DNA from: Protula sp. h YS-2021
Lineage: Eukaryota; Annelida; Polychaeta; Sabellida; Serpulidae
DNA length: 64,000 bases
NCBI GenBank assembly: GCA_949752745.1
Contig: OX457025.1
Location: 51,171,098 to 51,235,097, forward strand
Reading direction: 5' to 3'
Shown here: positions 1 to 11,034 of the stretch, in pieces
How positions within the stretch are numbered: the stretch's first letter is position 1
Layout: every line of letters begins with the position of its first letter
Notes under the pieces: model-generated
The model's database searches: none
What the model was told of the DNA's origin: nothing
The model's input: the letters and a program-made list of their open reading frames with translations, nothing else
Made by a program: the position numbers and the translations under genes

Positions 1-367
1 GCCCTAGGACCATGAAAATTGGGACTTATGAAGAGCTTGATCTGAACGTGTGCATGTCACTTTTCATTTTCGTCTTCGATTTCGTTTTCTTTGTTAAAAC
101 GCCATGTTAAAAGAGTGTATTTTTTGCAAGTAAATGCGGAGCATTTAACGCACATTACAGAACACACAGTTGCTCAGCTTTAAATAGATAACACGGCGTA
201 TGCCTGATCAGCCAATAAAACCAATTAAACACTACTCGGCTTATAAGACGTATTCAAGCTGTGTTGCTTGCAATATATTATTTAAGAAATATCCCATTGA
301 AAGAAGTATTTTTGCGTTCTAATTTTTGTCAAGTGTTTAACATTTCGCTAGCGAAATGAGGTTCTAG
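1..367 (+). mobile_element. 3' part of a Helitron-like repeat
   Basis: The perfect 18-bp palindrome CATTTCGCTAGCGAAATG (341-358) is followed by AGGTTCTAG and then TT, the same hairpin-plus-CTAG ending seen in other repeats here. The 5' side is cut by the window start and is otherwise featureless. Nothing was recognised in 368-600. Confidence 0.45.
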
Positions 368-1379
368 TTTTATTTATTATTAAGGTTGTTTTCAAGGTCA
401 AATCAGTACGCAGAGACAGGGTAATTTTCCCTTTCTTCTGCACTGAGCAAAAGGCTGAGTCTCACTGGGCATAGTTTGCTATTACCTCACACCTGAGGCC
501 TGCTGTAAACACAGTGGAGGCTTTGGCGCATTGCTCGAGATCAGTTGAACTTGTGTGCAGCTGAGCACGATAAAAGATGAATAGACTTTTAATAGCGTGC
601 ATTTCTGTTAGGGATGGGCCCCGTCAAAAATTTTAAACCCCGGGGTTGAAATTCGACCCCGGGCCCCGTCACATCTTTAAATAAATAATTTTTATATTTA
701 AATAAAAAAAACAATGAAAAAAAATAATACAAAACAAAACAAAAAATCACAAGTTTTGATAAGTCGCCATTTTGGCAGTTTTTGGCCGATTTGAAAAATA
801 ACACGACATTGCACAACTTCAATATATATATTTTCACTGTGCAAGGCTGCACATACCTAGGGTAAATAGTTTCGGAGAACTCGCGTGGAAACCACCTAAG
901 TCTTACATTACGGTTATCTAAAAAAATGTCAATTTTTGACAAGTTGCCATTTTGGAAGATACCGAACTCGAACAGGAGAAAAGTGGGATATGAATGGTTA
1001 ACAAGACTTCAAATCATAAACTAGTCTATTTTATTACAACAATTTGAAGTGTTCATTAAAGAGGTTACGAAACTTAGGACTAACATATTATCACAGACAA
1101 TTGGAGATGATTTTTATTTCTGTTTTTTAAATTTTGCGTTACAAAATGTAGAATTACACTCGTTTCTTTCCAGGATCATCAATAATTCTTAATTAAGTTT
1201 GTTGGAGTTAAAATAATCTAGTAACCTAAAGTAGATCTTTGAAAATTAATAATGCTAAGATTTGTTCGATATTTAAGATCTGAGAATAACTGGTCAAAAT
1301 TTTCAATTATCTACACTGTTCCTATGGAAATAAAAGCTTGACATCAGTTGTCAAAAAATCATAAGCAGGTACCACATCC

Positions 1380-1413
<34 letters not shown>

Positions 1414-1750
1414 ATAAGGATATAAGTTCTGTCCAGGTGGGGGATTGGGATCTGTTGCAGTGATTACCATTTTTGGAACTTAAAATGTTAAAAATAATAA
1501 AGATTGACCGTTTGCTTTCATTTTAGACCAACAATCAATTTTCTGACTTAAACAGTATTCGCACGGTCGGTCTTCGAATAGGGGCACCCCCCCCCCCCCC
1601 CGCTCAAAAATTTACGCGTTTTGTCTACTGTCTGACTTCTGTGTGCGGTCAAGCGGGTGATTGTTCCTTTTGTTTAAATAAAAATTCAAGTTACCCCATC
1701 ATGTACAATATTAACCTCAGCTATCCTATTGTCGATAATTACTTGTTAAC

Positions 1751-1933
1751 ATGCGGTTAAATGAAAAAAAAAATCAAGGAGCCATTGGGGTGGGCCGTAT
1801 CCAGGCTGGCCAGCGAAAGGCCGATGTCACAAAAGACATAGGGGTTAGTGTTAGGACGATAACACGATTAATGACTACGACATGTACGGAGTGTCGACAG
1901 AGCCGTGGTGGATACACCCTCTATAAATCATAA
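1751..1933 (+). pseudogene. Tc1-like transposase fragment (N-terminal helix-turn-helix)
   Basis: The 60-residue reading frame contains GAIGVGRIQAGQRKADVTKD followed by VSVRTITRL, the paired-type helix-turn-helix that opens Tc1 transposases. It ends early and no DDE domain follows, so it is a dead remnant inside the inverted-repeat element. Confidence 0.55.
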
Positions 1934-2166
1934 GAAGTGCCCATTAGAATAAGACGTAGTCAAGCGTGAGTAACATTTTCTTACGTTTACGTTTTACACA
2001 GCGTTTACAGTTAAACGATATAAATCATACGATCAATAATGAGATTGAAAAGTGTACACTTTCTGGAGCGAGGGTGCCCCTTTTCGAAGACCGACTGTGC
2101 GAATATTGTTTCAGTCAGAAAATTGATTTTTGGTCTAAAATGAAGCCAAATGGTCACTCTTTATTA

Positions 2167-2996
2167 TATGTCTCCCCCTAAGGGAGACATATATAGCATT
2201 TGGTGTGTCCGTCCGTCCGTCCGTCCGTCCGTCTGTCCGCAGTGAGTTCTTATGAAATTAATGAGTCGATTTTTCTCAAAACATACATACGTATTGGGGT
2301 ACATGTCTAGATGATGCCGTGTTATTTTTTTTTTTCGTTTCCTCAAAAATTCTATTTTTGGCAAATTTTTGAACATAGGGGGGGGGGGGGGGGGGTTCGC
2401 GCATTTTTTTCACTTTGGCAGGCTATATCTCCAAAACAGTTTGTTGGATTAGGCTGAAACGTGGCAAGAACAACACACATATAGTGCAAATGTATACTGC
2501 GAAGTTTTTTTTTCATTTCCGCTAAAAATGTATTTTTGGCGAATTTTTGAATTTTTGATTTTGAACTTTTTTTAGCCATATTGTTGCGATATCTCCGAAA
2601 CGGTTTGTTGGATTAGGCTGAAACTTAGCAAGAACAACACACATATAGTGCAAATGTTTACTGCGAAGTTTTTCTTCATTTCAATTGAAAATGTTTTTTT
2701 GGCGATTTTTTTAATTTTTGAATTTTTACTTTTTGAGCCATATTGTTGCGATATCTCAGAAACAGTTTGTTCCATTAGGCTGAAACATGGCAAGAAGAAC
2801 CCACATGTAGTGGAAATGTTTACTGTGAAGTATTTCTTCATTCATTTTCTGTAAAAATGTATTTTTGGCGATTTTTTTCAATTTTTTGGGCTCGCCAATG
2901 TTGTATTTTAAGCAGGAATTTTTTCCACGTGACTGATTGGGGGGCGGGGGAGACATATCCGTTTTTGTTTTAACAAAAACACTGGCCAATCTAGTT
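2167..2996 (+). mobile_element. Helitron-like repeat A, copy 1
   Basis: It starts TATGTCTCCCCCTAAGGGAG (hairpin), has GTCC repeats, then about 150-bp tandem units with GATATCTCCGAAAC and GGATTAGGCTGAAAC. It ends with TTTTTGTTTTAACAAAAAC, ACTGGCCA and TCTAG. Its edges are fixed by comparing the two arms of the surrounding Tc1-like element. Confidence 0.7.
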
Positions 2997-3081
2997 ATTT
3001 TTAACATTTTAAGTTCCAAAACATGCTCATCATTGCAACAGATCCCAGTCCCCCCCTCCCCCACCTGGACAGAACTTTTGT

Positions 3082-3152
<71 letters not shown>

Positions 3153-3155
<3 letters not shown>

Positions 3156-3300
3156 GAATGCATTTAAACCGACATCGTTTTAACCGACATATCGTTTTAA
3201 CCGACATGTTTTCACGGTTCCGAAGGATTTACCCCATTGACCCCCATTATATAACGTCGGTTTAAACATATATCGTTTGTCCGACGTAAATTTTGCTGTT
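3153..3300 (+). mobile_element. End fragment of a pogo/Tigger-like element
   Basis: Repeated TTTAACCGACAT motifs resemble the ends of pogo-type elements. An inverted relative lies at 7,850-7,925 (GATGTCGGTTTAACGAGATT). Pairing of the two as one element is uncertain. Confidence 0.3.
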
Positions 3301-3382
3301 GAACAAATTTTTTCAGCCCCTTTTTTCGACAACTAATGATGATTGACAGATCCTTTTTGTACGATATTATACCTATTGTCAT

Positions 3383-3600
3383 TATCCCCCGTGAAACGGA
3401 GGGATATAGGTTTGAGATTGTCCGTCCGTCTGTCCGTCCGTCCGTCCGTCCGTCCGTCCGTGCCCACAATGATTATGCTATGTGGTGGATTTTCGGTACA
3501 TCCGTCACTTATGTGGTTTTTCTTCCTTATGTGGTGGTTCTTATGAGGTAGCCACATAAGCACCCATTGAACACAAAACAAACCACATAAGGGAGTCCGT
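3383..3600 (+). mobile_element. Helitron-like repeat 5' end (TATCCCCCGT type)
   Basis: TTATCCCCCGTGAAACGGAG is followed by GGATATAGG, GTCC repeats (3420-3460) and several CTTATGTGG motifs. The 3' limit is not recognised. Confidence 0.45.
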
Positions 3601-4010
3601 CAAAGTCCGTTGACCAACTGTCCTGTAACACCATCTGTTGGAAAATAATGCAACTATAAAGCTAATTTCTAAAGCAAATAAGGAGAGCAGCATTTGTTTA
3701 AATCCCGCTGTGGGGTGGGGAGAATCTTAAAAATGCACCCACTGCGGACAATGTTTGTATTTTGGGGGATTTTTTTGAAGAATAAACTTCAAAGTGCGCT
3801 TCCTCCTACAGTTTTTATCCGATTTCATTTATTTTTGGTATCTAGTATGAGGCAGCCCTAGATGGGTCGGGCATACGGCTTGTGCTTTTTGACTCGATCT
3901 TGAATTTTGATTTTAGGGGAAATTTTTGAAGAAAATACCTCAAAATGAATCTTATCCTACAGTTTTATCTGTTTATTTCAATTGTGTTAATGTGTGGTTA
4001 TTATTTAAAC
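3600..4010. other. Leader of the 51-bp satellite
   Basis: It has about 110-bp units with TTATTTTTGGTAT, GGCAGCCCTAGATGGGTCG and CTACAGTTTTATC. The same leader precedes the second 51-bp array near 62 kb. Confidence 0.5.
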
Positions 4011-6005
4011 ATGCACACTGGTCCGAAATATGAACCGCGCATCGACGCAATTTAAGTTAACAGGCGCCGTGATCCGAAATGTGAACCGCGCATCAGCGCA
4101 AGTTAAGCAAACATGCGCACTGGTTCGAAATGCGAACCGCGCATTAACGCAAGTGAAATAAACATGCGCACTGGTCCGAAATGCGAACCGGGCATCAACG
4201 CAAGTTAAATAAACATGTGCACTGGTCTAAAATAAGAAACGCCCATCAACGCAAGCTAAATGAACATGCGCACTAGTCCGAAATGCGAACCGCTCATCAA
4301 CGTAAGTTGAATAAACATGCGCACTGGTTCGAAATGCGCAACCGGACATGGACGCAAGATAAATAAACATGCGCACTGGTTCGAAATGCGAACCGCGCAT
4401 CGACGCAAGTTAAACAAACATGCGCACTTGTTCCAAAATGCGAACCGCGCATTAAAGCAAGTGAAATAAATATGCGCACTGGTCCGAAATGCGAACCGGG
4501 CATCAACGCAAGCTAAATGAACATGCGCACTAGTCCGAAATGCGAACCGCTCATCAACGGAAGTTGAATAAACATGCGCACTGGTTCGAAATGCGAACCG
4601 CTCATCAACGGAAGTTGAATAAACATGCGCACTGGTTCGAAATGCGGAACCGGATATGGACGCAAGATAAATAAACATGCGCACTGGTTCGAAATGCGAA
4701 CCGCGCATCGACGCAAGTTAAATAAATATGTGCACTGGTCCGAACAAAGAACCACGCATTGATGCAAGTTAAGTAATCATGCGCACTGGTCCGAAATGTG
4801 AACCGCGCATCAACGCAAGTTAAACAAACATGCGCACTTGTTCCAAATGCGTACCGCGCATTAACGCAAGTGAAATAAACATGCGCAGTTGTCCGAAATG
4901 TGAAATGCTCATCAGCGAAGTTAAATAAACATGCGCACTAGTCCGTAATGTGAACCGGGCGTGGACGCAAGTTCAATTAACATGCGCACTGCTTCGAAAT
5001 GCGAACCGCGCATCGACGCAAGTTTAATAAATATGCGCACTGGTCCGAAAATTGAACCGCGCATCAGTGCACATTAACCAAGCATGCGCTCTAGTTCAAA
5101 ATGTGAACCGCGCATCGATGCAAGTTAAATAAACATGCGCATTTGTCTAAAACAAGAACCGTGCATCAACGCAAATAAAAGAAATATGCGCACTGGTCCG
5201 AAATGTGAACCGCGCATCAACGCAGTTAAATAAACATGCGCATTTGTCTAAAATAAGAACCGTGCATCAACGCAAATAAAAGAAACATGCGCACTGGTCC
5301 AAAATGTGAATCTCGCATCAACGCAAGCTAAACAAACCTGCGCACTAGTCCGAAATGCGAACCGCGCATCGACACCAGATACATAAACATGCGCACTGGT
5401 CCGACAAAAGACCATGCATCGACGCAAGTTGAATAGAAATGCGCAGTTTCCGAAATAAGCACCACGCATTAACGCACGTTAAATATATGCACTGGTGGGA
5501 AAAAAACCACGCATCGACGCAAGTTATGTAATCATGCGCACTGTTCCGAATTGTGAACCGCGCATCAATGTAAGTGGCATAAACATGCGCAGTGGTCCGA
5601 AATGCGAACCGGGCATCGACGCAAGTTAAATGAACATGCGCACTGGTTCGAAATGCGAACCACGCTTTGACGCAGGTTAAATAGATATGCGCAGTGGTCC
5701 GAAATACAAACCGCGCATCAGTGCACGTTAACCAAACATGCGCGCTGGTCCGAAATGTGAACCGCACATCGACGCAAGTTAAGTTAACATGCGCCGTGAT
5801 CCGAAATGTGAACCGCGCATCAACGCAAGTTAAAAAAATATGCGCAGTTTTTCCAAAGGCGAACCACGCATTTACGCAAGTTAAATAAACATGCGCACTG
5901 GTCTAAAATAAGCACCATGCATTAACGCAAGTTAAATAAACATGCGCACTGGTCTAAAATAAGCACCACGCATCAACGCAAGTTAAATAAATATGCGCAG
6001 TTGTG
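4010..6005. repeat. 51-bp satellite array, about 39 units
   Basis: The unit can be written AAATGCGAACCGCGCATCAA, CGCAAGTTAAATAAACATGC, GCACTGGTCCG. Each unit carries GCGCAT and ATGCGC as inverted arms 19 bases apart. Because 51 is a multiple of three, long artificial reading frames run through it on both strands; they are not genes. Confidence 0.9.
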
Positions 6006-6254
6006 AAAGATAAGTTGTAAAATATCTTTATACAGTAAAGTGCCACATATATAATTCCGTTTATTTACAAATGACACACACAAAGCATAAACATTATTGA
6101 CATTGACATGACGCCTGCTGGGAACCACACAAGGGCACGGTCAAATATAAACCACCACAAAAGTATTTTTTATTCTCAAATAATCTTGTCCGTGACCCAC
6201 CACTTAAACTCATTTCAGGCATATCAGATGCTACCACATAATGCAGCCACCACA

Positions 6255-7234
6255 TAAGATACCTCTCGTTGGCCTGTCCGTCCGTCCGTCCGTCCGTCCC
6301 CTCTTCAAGCTAAGGACTTTGTGGACACCACTTCTATATCAACGAAGCATAATTCAGCTTTCATATTTCATACAGGCAAAATATAGGGTATAAAGATGTG
6401 CAACGTCAAGGTTTCAGTTTGATCGAAGCAAAATTGACAAATTGACAGGCTTTTGAAAATCGTCGAAAATAGACATATGTGCACATGTATAGGACTTTGT
6501 GGACACCACTTCTATATCAACGAAGCATAATTCAGCTTTCATATTTCATACAGGCAAAATGTAGGGTATAAAGATGTGCAACGTCAAGGTTTCAGTTTGA
6601 TCGAAGCAAAATTGACAAATTGACAGGCTTTTGAAAATCGTCGAAAATAGACATATGTGCACATGTATAGGACTTTGTGGACACCACTTCTATATCAACG
6701 AAGCATAATTCAGCTTTCATATTTCATATAGGAAAAATATAGGGTATAAAGATGTGCAACGTTAAGGTTTCAGTTTGGTCGAAGCAAAATTGACAAATTG
6801 ACAGGCTTTTGAAAATCGTCGAAAATAGACATATGTGTACATGTATAGGACTTTGTGGACACCACTTCTATATCAACGAAGCATAATTCAGCTTTCATAT
6901 TTCATACAGGCAAAATGTAGGGTATAAAGATGTGCAACGTCAAGGTTTCAGTTTGATCGAAGCAAAATTGACAAAATGACAGGCTTTTAAAAATCGTCAT
7001 AAATCGACATATATGCAAACGGAGTGGACTTCGTGGATTAGATTAGATTACATTACATTAATAAAAAATAGATTCGGGTTATATCTGTTCAAAGACAGTT
7101 TGTAGTATTGTTGATTTGTCGTTCAAGGAAGGGTGTCCAGTTTCCTGTCAATGGTAATCCATTAGCTTAGATATTGCATAGGGGTAATATTTAGGGTTTC
7201 ACGGGGGATATTGCTGCTCACTGACAGCATCTAG
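6255..7234 (+). mobile_element. Helitron-like repeat with four 178-bp tandem units
   Basis: GTCC repeats at 6,276-6,300 are followed by four nearly identical units starting GGACTTTGTGGACACCACTT (about 6313, 6492, 6671, 6849). A tail with CACGGGGGATATTGCTGC, CTGACAGCAT and CTAG ends at 7234. Confidence 0.7.
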
Positions 7235-7850
7235 TTTTACTGTGATGTTATACATTTGAGCCATTGTTTCTACTAACATCACAGAAGTTATGTACACAGA
7301 GAAGCCTATTCATCAGTACTCAGGCCGTTCAAAGGTATGACATCTACTCGGGATTTCAAAGATGTTTGGGTTTGCGTGTAATCGTTACATTACAGAAAAC
7401 AATGCTACATGAACAAACAATGCTACATGAACAAACTTGTGATCAGAAAAGAGTTGCTCAACAACTCAAACGACTTTTTAGATTTCGAATGATCAGAACA
7501 TAAAGAAACGATTATCTCGCGTGATTTAAACTTCACAGGTCTTTTTCATGTCTGTTAATCATGTCACTTGATTGCAATTTGAGCAGAAATTTTACATTGC
7601 AATTTAATCAACTGCAATTTTGCGAATGGACATTTCATCAATTGCAATTAGAAAAAGTGTTGTAAATTGCAATTTAGACCCTACAGTATAAAAAGGCTGT
7701 AAGAATGAATGCATAAATGTTGTTAAATATTTTGATAGAAACAATCCCAAAAGTATCAAGAGTGTAATATCATGTATTTTGGTATAGCATATTAATAAAA
7801 TATGATATGGATACAGTTTTTCTTTCTTACGAGTTTCAAATAGCCAGTAC
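7235..7850. other. No recognisable gene
   Basis: Short open frames occur, and AATTGCAATT-like motifs cluster at 7,570-7,680. Nothing can be assigned. Confidence 0.3.
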
Positions 7851-8041
7851 CTTTGAACCGACATATCGTTTAACCGACATTTTTTGCTCAGTCCCGGCGA
7901 TGTCGGTTTAACGAGATTTCACTGTATATATATATATGTATATATATACCTCGGGGCCCAGGGGACGGGGCGGGTTTTGGGTCACGGGTCCCCGGGTCCC
8001 CGGGGCCAAAAATTTGGCCCCGACCCATCCCTAATTTCTGT

Positions 8042-8538
8042 GTGCATCATTTTAATGCGTCATTATATGTAAAATATTATATGTAAAAATCATTGATTGT
8101 CATAAAGTTTTCGATGTAGTTTTTGGATGCTACTTAATCCATTTCAAGTTATAACGGTCAAAATGTAAAACAGAAGCTTCGAAAGTCTTAAAAAAATCAC
8201 ACGCTCCAGAGTTGTTGGATGGAAGGGTTGGGGCTCTACACCAGGCATGTTAAATGCACACGTATATGCAGGTCAGTTTTTATCAGGATACATGGTTATG
8301 AAAAGTGAAATATCCTTTTAGCACGGGATCGCAATAATCCGAGTTTAAAAAAAATAGAAATTTTAGGGGTTTTTTTTTTTAATTTTAATTTGGCCCAAGT
8401 GCTTACCGATTTGACTTTCGTCAAATCGTGCTCCTCGTTTTCACTGAAATGCTGTGTGTTCTTTGAAAAAGTGCTTCAGTTATTTTTTGTCGATTTGACT
8501 GACCCATGGCTTTCGATTCTCTCCTGTGTTCCGCTCAG
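8042..8538. other. Presumed POLQ intron sequence upstream of the first exon seen
   Basis: It is AT-rich with homopolymer runs and ends in the polypyrimidine tract and acceptor of the exon at 8539. Confidence 0.4.
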
Positions 8539-8690
8539 GCGACCTTGACAGCAGCATGGCGGCGCCGTCACATGACCCCGCGTTGACGGTGACGCACAGG
8601 TTACTCAGTGTCAAGAACGTCATGGAGAGCTCGCGTGACGTCACAATCGTGGCGTTTGACCTCAAGGAACAGTACAAAGCTCTCAGCCAG
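8539..8690 (+). CDS. POLQ: POLQ exon a (exonuclease-like subdomain, first exon in window)
   Basis: The acceptor follows a pyrimidine-rich stretch ending CGCTCAG and the donor is CAG|GTCAGT. Two bases complete a split Gly codon, then 50 codons follow and the exon ends in phase 0. The block LTVTHRLLSVKNVM followed by TIVAFDLKEQYKAL corresponds to the degenerate exonuclease-like part of Pol theta just before the polymerase core. The exon is GC-richer than its surroundings. No upstream partner exon was found. Confidence 0.8.
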
Positions 8691-8825
8691 GTCAGTGAAA
8701 TCATCAAGTAATATTGCTCAGCAGCGGTCATGGCTTTTTTTTCTTTCTAAATAAGGACTATTTTTAAACTTTAAAGTAGAAATGTATGCATAAGATTCTC
8801 TGGGCGTAGTAGTAGTTGTAGGCTT

Positions 8826-9267
8826 GTGGCAGGCATCAGTTGCAGGCATGTGTGTTTTTACAGGTGTGTGGCAATCAGCTGTAGGGGGTGTGTTTAGTTG
8901 CAGGTGTGTGGCATACAGGTGTACGCGTGTGTGGGTTTACAGCCGTGTAGCAACCAGCTGTACGGGGTGTGTGTATTTGCAGGTGTGTGACAACCAGTTC
9001 TACGGGGTGTGCCAGGTGTGTGGCATACAGATGCACGGGGTGTGTATGCATTTGCAGGTGTGTGGCATACAGCTGCACGGGGTGTGTGTATATTTACAGG
9101 CATGTGGCATATAGCTGCACGGGGTGTGTGTATATTTACAGGCGTGTGGCACATAGCCGCACGGGCTGTGTGTATATTTACAGGCGTGTGGCATATAGCT
9201 GCACGGGGTGTGTGTATATTTACAGGCGTGTGGCATACAGCTGCACGGGGTGTGTGTATATTTACAG
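8826..9267 (+). repeat. 42-bp minisatellite carrying copies of a POLQ splice acceptor
   Basis: About ten units of the form ATTTACAG|GCGTGTGGCA, TACAGCTGCACGGGGTGTGT. The part after CAG is the first 30 bases of the exon at 9268, so the array is an amplification of intron end plus exon start. Units closest to the exon are most regular; those near 8,830 are degenerate. Confidence 0.85.
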
Positions 9268-9403
9268 GCGTGTGGCATACAGCTTCGCGGGGCGTGTGCG
9301 GACCCTAAGGTAGCCGCGTGGCTTATGGACCCAGGTGCCAAGGAGAAGAACCTGCACCGCATGGTCACCAACTTCTTGCCGCTTCACGCGCACCTGCTCG
9401 ACG
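9268..9403 (+). CDS. POLQ: POLQ exon b (exonuclease-like subdomain)
   Basis: The exon begins in phase 0 with ACGIQLRG and contains DPKVAAWLMDP, a very recognisable Pol theta block, then HRMVTNFLP. The donor is GACG|GTGAGG, phase 1. Its acceptor (TTTACAG|GCG) is the last of a series of near-identical acceptor copies in the 42-bp minisatellite just upstream. The copy at 9226 would extend the protein in frame by 14 residues. The copy at 9184 runs into TAG after four codons. Confidence 0.88.
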
Positions 9404-9740
9404 GTGAGGCTGACGTCACAACTTGATGTGTGTGCTCTCTGTCGCGACGTCATCCGTTTTCGGGCTTGGCTTTAGCATATGATTGACGTCACATAACGGG
9501 CACTGTCGTTTGCTGTTACATTTCGTCGACACGCTTCGGTCTTCGTTTCTGAAAAAAGCTTAAAAAGAATTATGACAAGGTTCCAGACTATATAATATAT
9601 TTTACATTAAAAAACTTTTGCATGAACGTCAGCATAGGATCAGTTTCTCAACCTAGCCTTAACCTGGTTTTCGAAACCTTAATTTGGGGTTTGGGGGGGG
9701 GGGGGGAATTGAAGTGTTGTGTGTTATTGGTTGCTTGCAG
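9404..9740. other. POLQ intron, no other feature
   Basis: It contains a G-tract at 9,695-9,706 and a clean acceptor at its end; no repeat family was recognised. Confidence 0.4.
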
Positions 9741-9953
9741 GTCTGGATAGTGGGGTAGGCTATGGCAGCGTGGGTCTGTCGCCGGACACCCGGGGCTTGG
9801 GGCGTGGGCGGGCGTGCGCTGAGGCCGTGCTGGTCTTCCATCTCATGCGTCACTTCCGGTCCGAGCTGCGGGAACGCGGGCTATACGAGGCCTTCACACA
9901 GGTCGAGATGCCCACACTTGTCCTGCTGGCCAACATGGAGCTCAATGGAATGG
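9741..9953 (+). CDS. POLQ: POLQ exon c
   Basis: The acceptor is TTGCTTGCAG and the donor is ATGG|GTAGAT; the exon is phase 1 to phase 1 (213 nt). It ends in VEMPTLVLLANMELNGMG, the conserved E-P-x-L-like stretch that leads into the thumb of family A polymerases. The middle (DTRGLGRGRACAEAVLVFHLM) is more variable, as expected for this part of Pol theta. High GC marks it against the AT-rich introns. Confidence 0.88.
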
Positions 9954-9974
9954 GTAGATGCACCAATTATTTTC

Positions 9975-10330
9975 TATTTCGTGCCCTATGGGACCTCTCA
10001 TTGGTCTGTTCCCCGCCTTACGGAACCTCTCCTGGGTCTATTTGCCGTCTAACATGATCTCACCTTGGTGTATTTCTTGCGGTATGGGATCTGTTCTTTG
10101 CCTATATAGAACCTTTCCTAGGCATATTTCCCGTCTTATGGGACCGCTCCTTGGTCTGTTTCCTGCCTAATGGGACCGCTCCTTGGTCTATTTCCTACCT
10201 TAATGGACCCTTGCTTGGTCTATTTCCCGCCTCATGGGACCTCTCCTTGTTCTTTTTGCCCACCTCACGGGAGCTCTCCCGCCTGTGTTAGATACTGTCT
10301 ATTCTTCATGTTCTCTTCCCGCCCCCGGGT
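9975..10330 (+). repeat. Roughly 31-bp minisatellite in a POLQ intron
   Basis: About ten imperfect units like CATGGGACCTCTCCTTGGTC, TATTTCCCGC. It fills the intron between exons c and d. Unlike four other arrays in this gene, it does not clearly include a splice site. Confidence 0.75.
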
Positions 10331-10335
10331 GACAG

Positions 10336-10463
10336 GGTTCAGTGACGCGGAATGTGAGCGGCAGAAGCACATCATGCTGGCTCGCATGTCCGCGCTGGAG
10401 GAGGAGGCGTACGCGCTGGCCGGCCACAGCTTCTCCCTCTCCGCGACTGAAGATGTTGCCCAG
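10336..10463 (+). CDS. POLQ: POLQ exon d (thumb)
   Basis: The acceptor is GGTGACAG and the donor is CAG|GTAAGT; the exon starts in phase 1 and ends in phase 0. It encodes FSDAECERQKHIM, then AYALAGHSFSLSATEDVAQ, the Pol theta thumb helices. It follows a roughly 31-bp minisatellite that fills most of the preceding intron. Confidence 0.9.
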
Positions 10464-10584
10464 GTAAGTGACCAGGTCATGGACCTGTCATGGTTTACAA
10501 CTTTGATGTAAATGACAAGGTTTTCAGACTAGCCGAATTTGTCGGGCTGGTCTTATCACATCAGCAGAGGGGCATCTGTCGTCT

Positions 10585-11034
10585 CTATGTACTCGAAAAT
10601 TGGCCAAATGGGCTTAGGGCATTTAAAATTTGTCGGTTGTAAATTTTCAAAATGCTTCTTCTCCCACAATTTTCATCAGATTTTCTTTAAATTTTGTGTT
10701 TGGTATGCTGTAGGTAAGCCTCTCTTGGAAAAAAGTTTTTTTGGCGGTCTGCAAAAAAAAAAAAAAATAGCCAAATGGGGAATTTTTACAAAAATTTGGC
10801 TTCCAATTTTCAAAATACTTCCTCGCTCACGATTTTTATTGGATTCCTTTCCAGTTTTAAACGATTTCTCTGTGTAGGCCTTTCTTGAAAAATTACTTGT
10901 TTTGGCGATCCGCCAAAAATTGGCCAAATGGGGGGCATTTTTTAAATTTTTTGACATCCAATTTTCAAAATGTTTCTTCTCCGACAATTTTGATTGGATT
11001 CCTTTCCAATTTTCTTCTAATTTTCTCTTGGAAG
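10585..11034 (+). repeat. Dispersed 130-150-bp tandem unit family (CCGCCAAAAATTGGCC type)
   Basis: Units share AAAATGCTTCTTCTCCCACA, GATTCCTTTCCAATTTT, GTAGGCCTCTCTTGAAAA and GATCCGCCAAAAATTGGCC. The same family occurs at about 12.26, 14.04, 15.12, 59.0 and 63.1 kb. Confidence 0.75.

Larger units (their letters stand above)
1383..3152 (+). mobile_element. Tc1/mariner-like element with long inverted repeats
   Basis: About 215 bp from the left TA-repeat (1383) to about 1600 is inverted at 2052-2166 plus 2997-3152. Shared blocks include AGTTCTGTCCAGGTGGGGG, GATCTGTTGCA and CGGTCTTCGAA. A remnant of a transposase lies between the arms (1751-1933). The right arm is split by a Helitron-like insertion (2167-2996). 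Confidence 0.65.
609..8033 (+). mobile_element. hAT-like element (composite, non-autonomous) with 8-bp target duplication
   Basis: Ends TAGGGATGGG (609) and CCCATCCCTA (8033) are inverted and followed inward by GC-rich GGCCCCG-type sequence. The 8-bp ATTTCTGT flanks both sides (601-608 and 8034-8041), as expected for hAT superfamily insertion. No transposase is visible. The 7.4-kb interior is filled with other repeats that probably inserted later, or two related ends bracket a composite. Confidence 0.6.

Noticed and set aside
3084..3152. Frames of alternating Tyr-Ile
   Set aside because: TA microsatellite read through; the same at 20,170-20,270 and 20,720-20,800.
4256..5888. Long open frames on both strands with 17-residue repeats (FRTSAHVYST-like)
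   Set aside because: They follow from a 51-bp satellite unit, which is a multiple of three. Units drift freely, frames exist on both strands, and there is no start context or splice structure.
8875..9371. Cys-rich frames with HTPCSCMPHACKYT-type repeats
   Set aside because: Artefact of the 42-bp minisatellite read in other frames or on the opposite strand.
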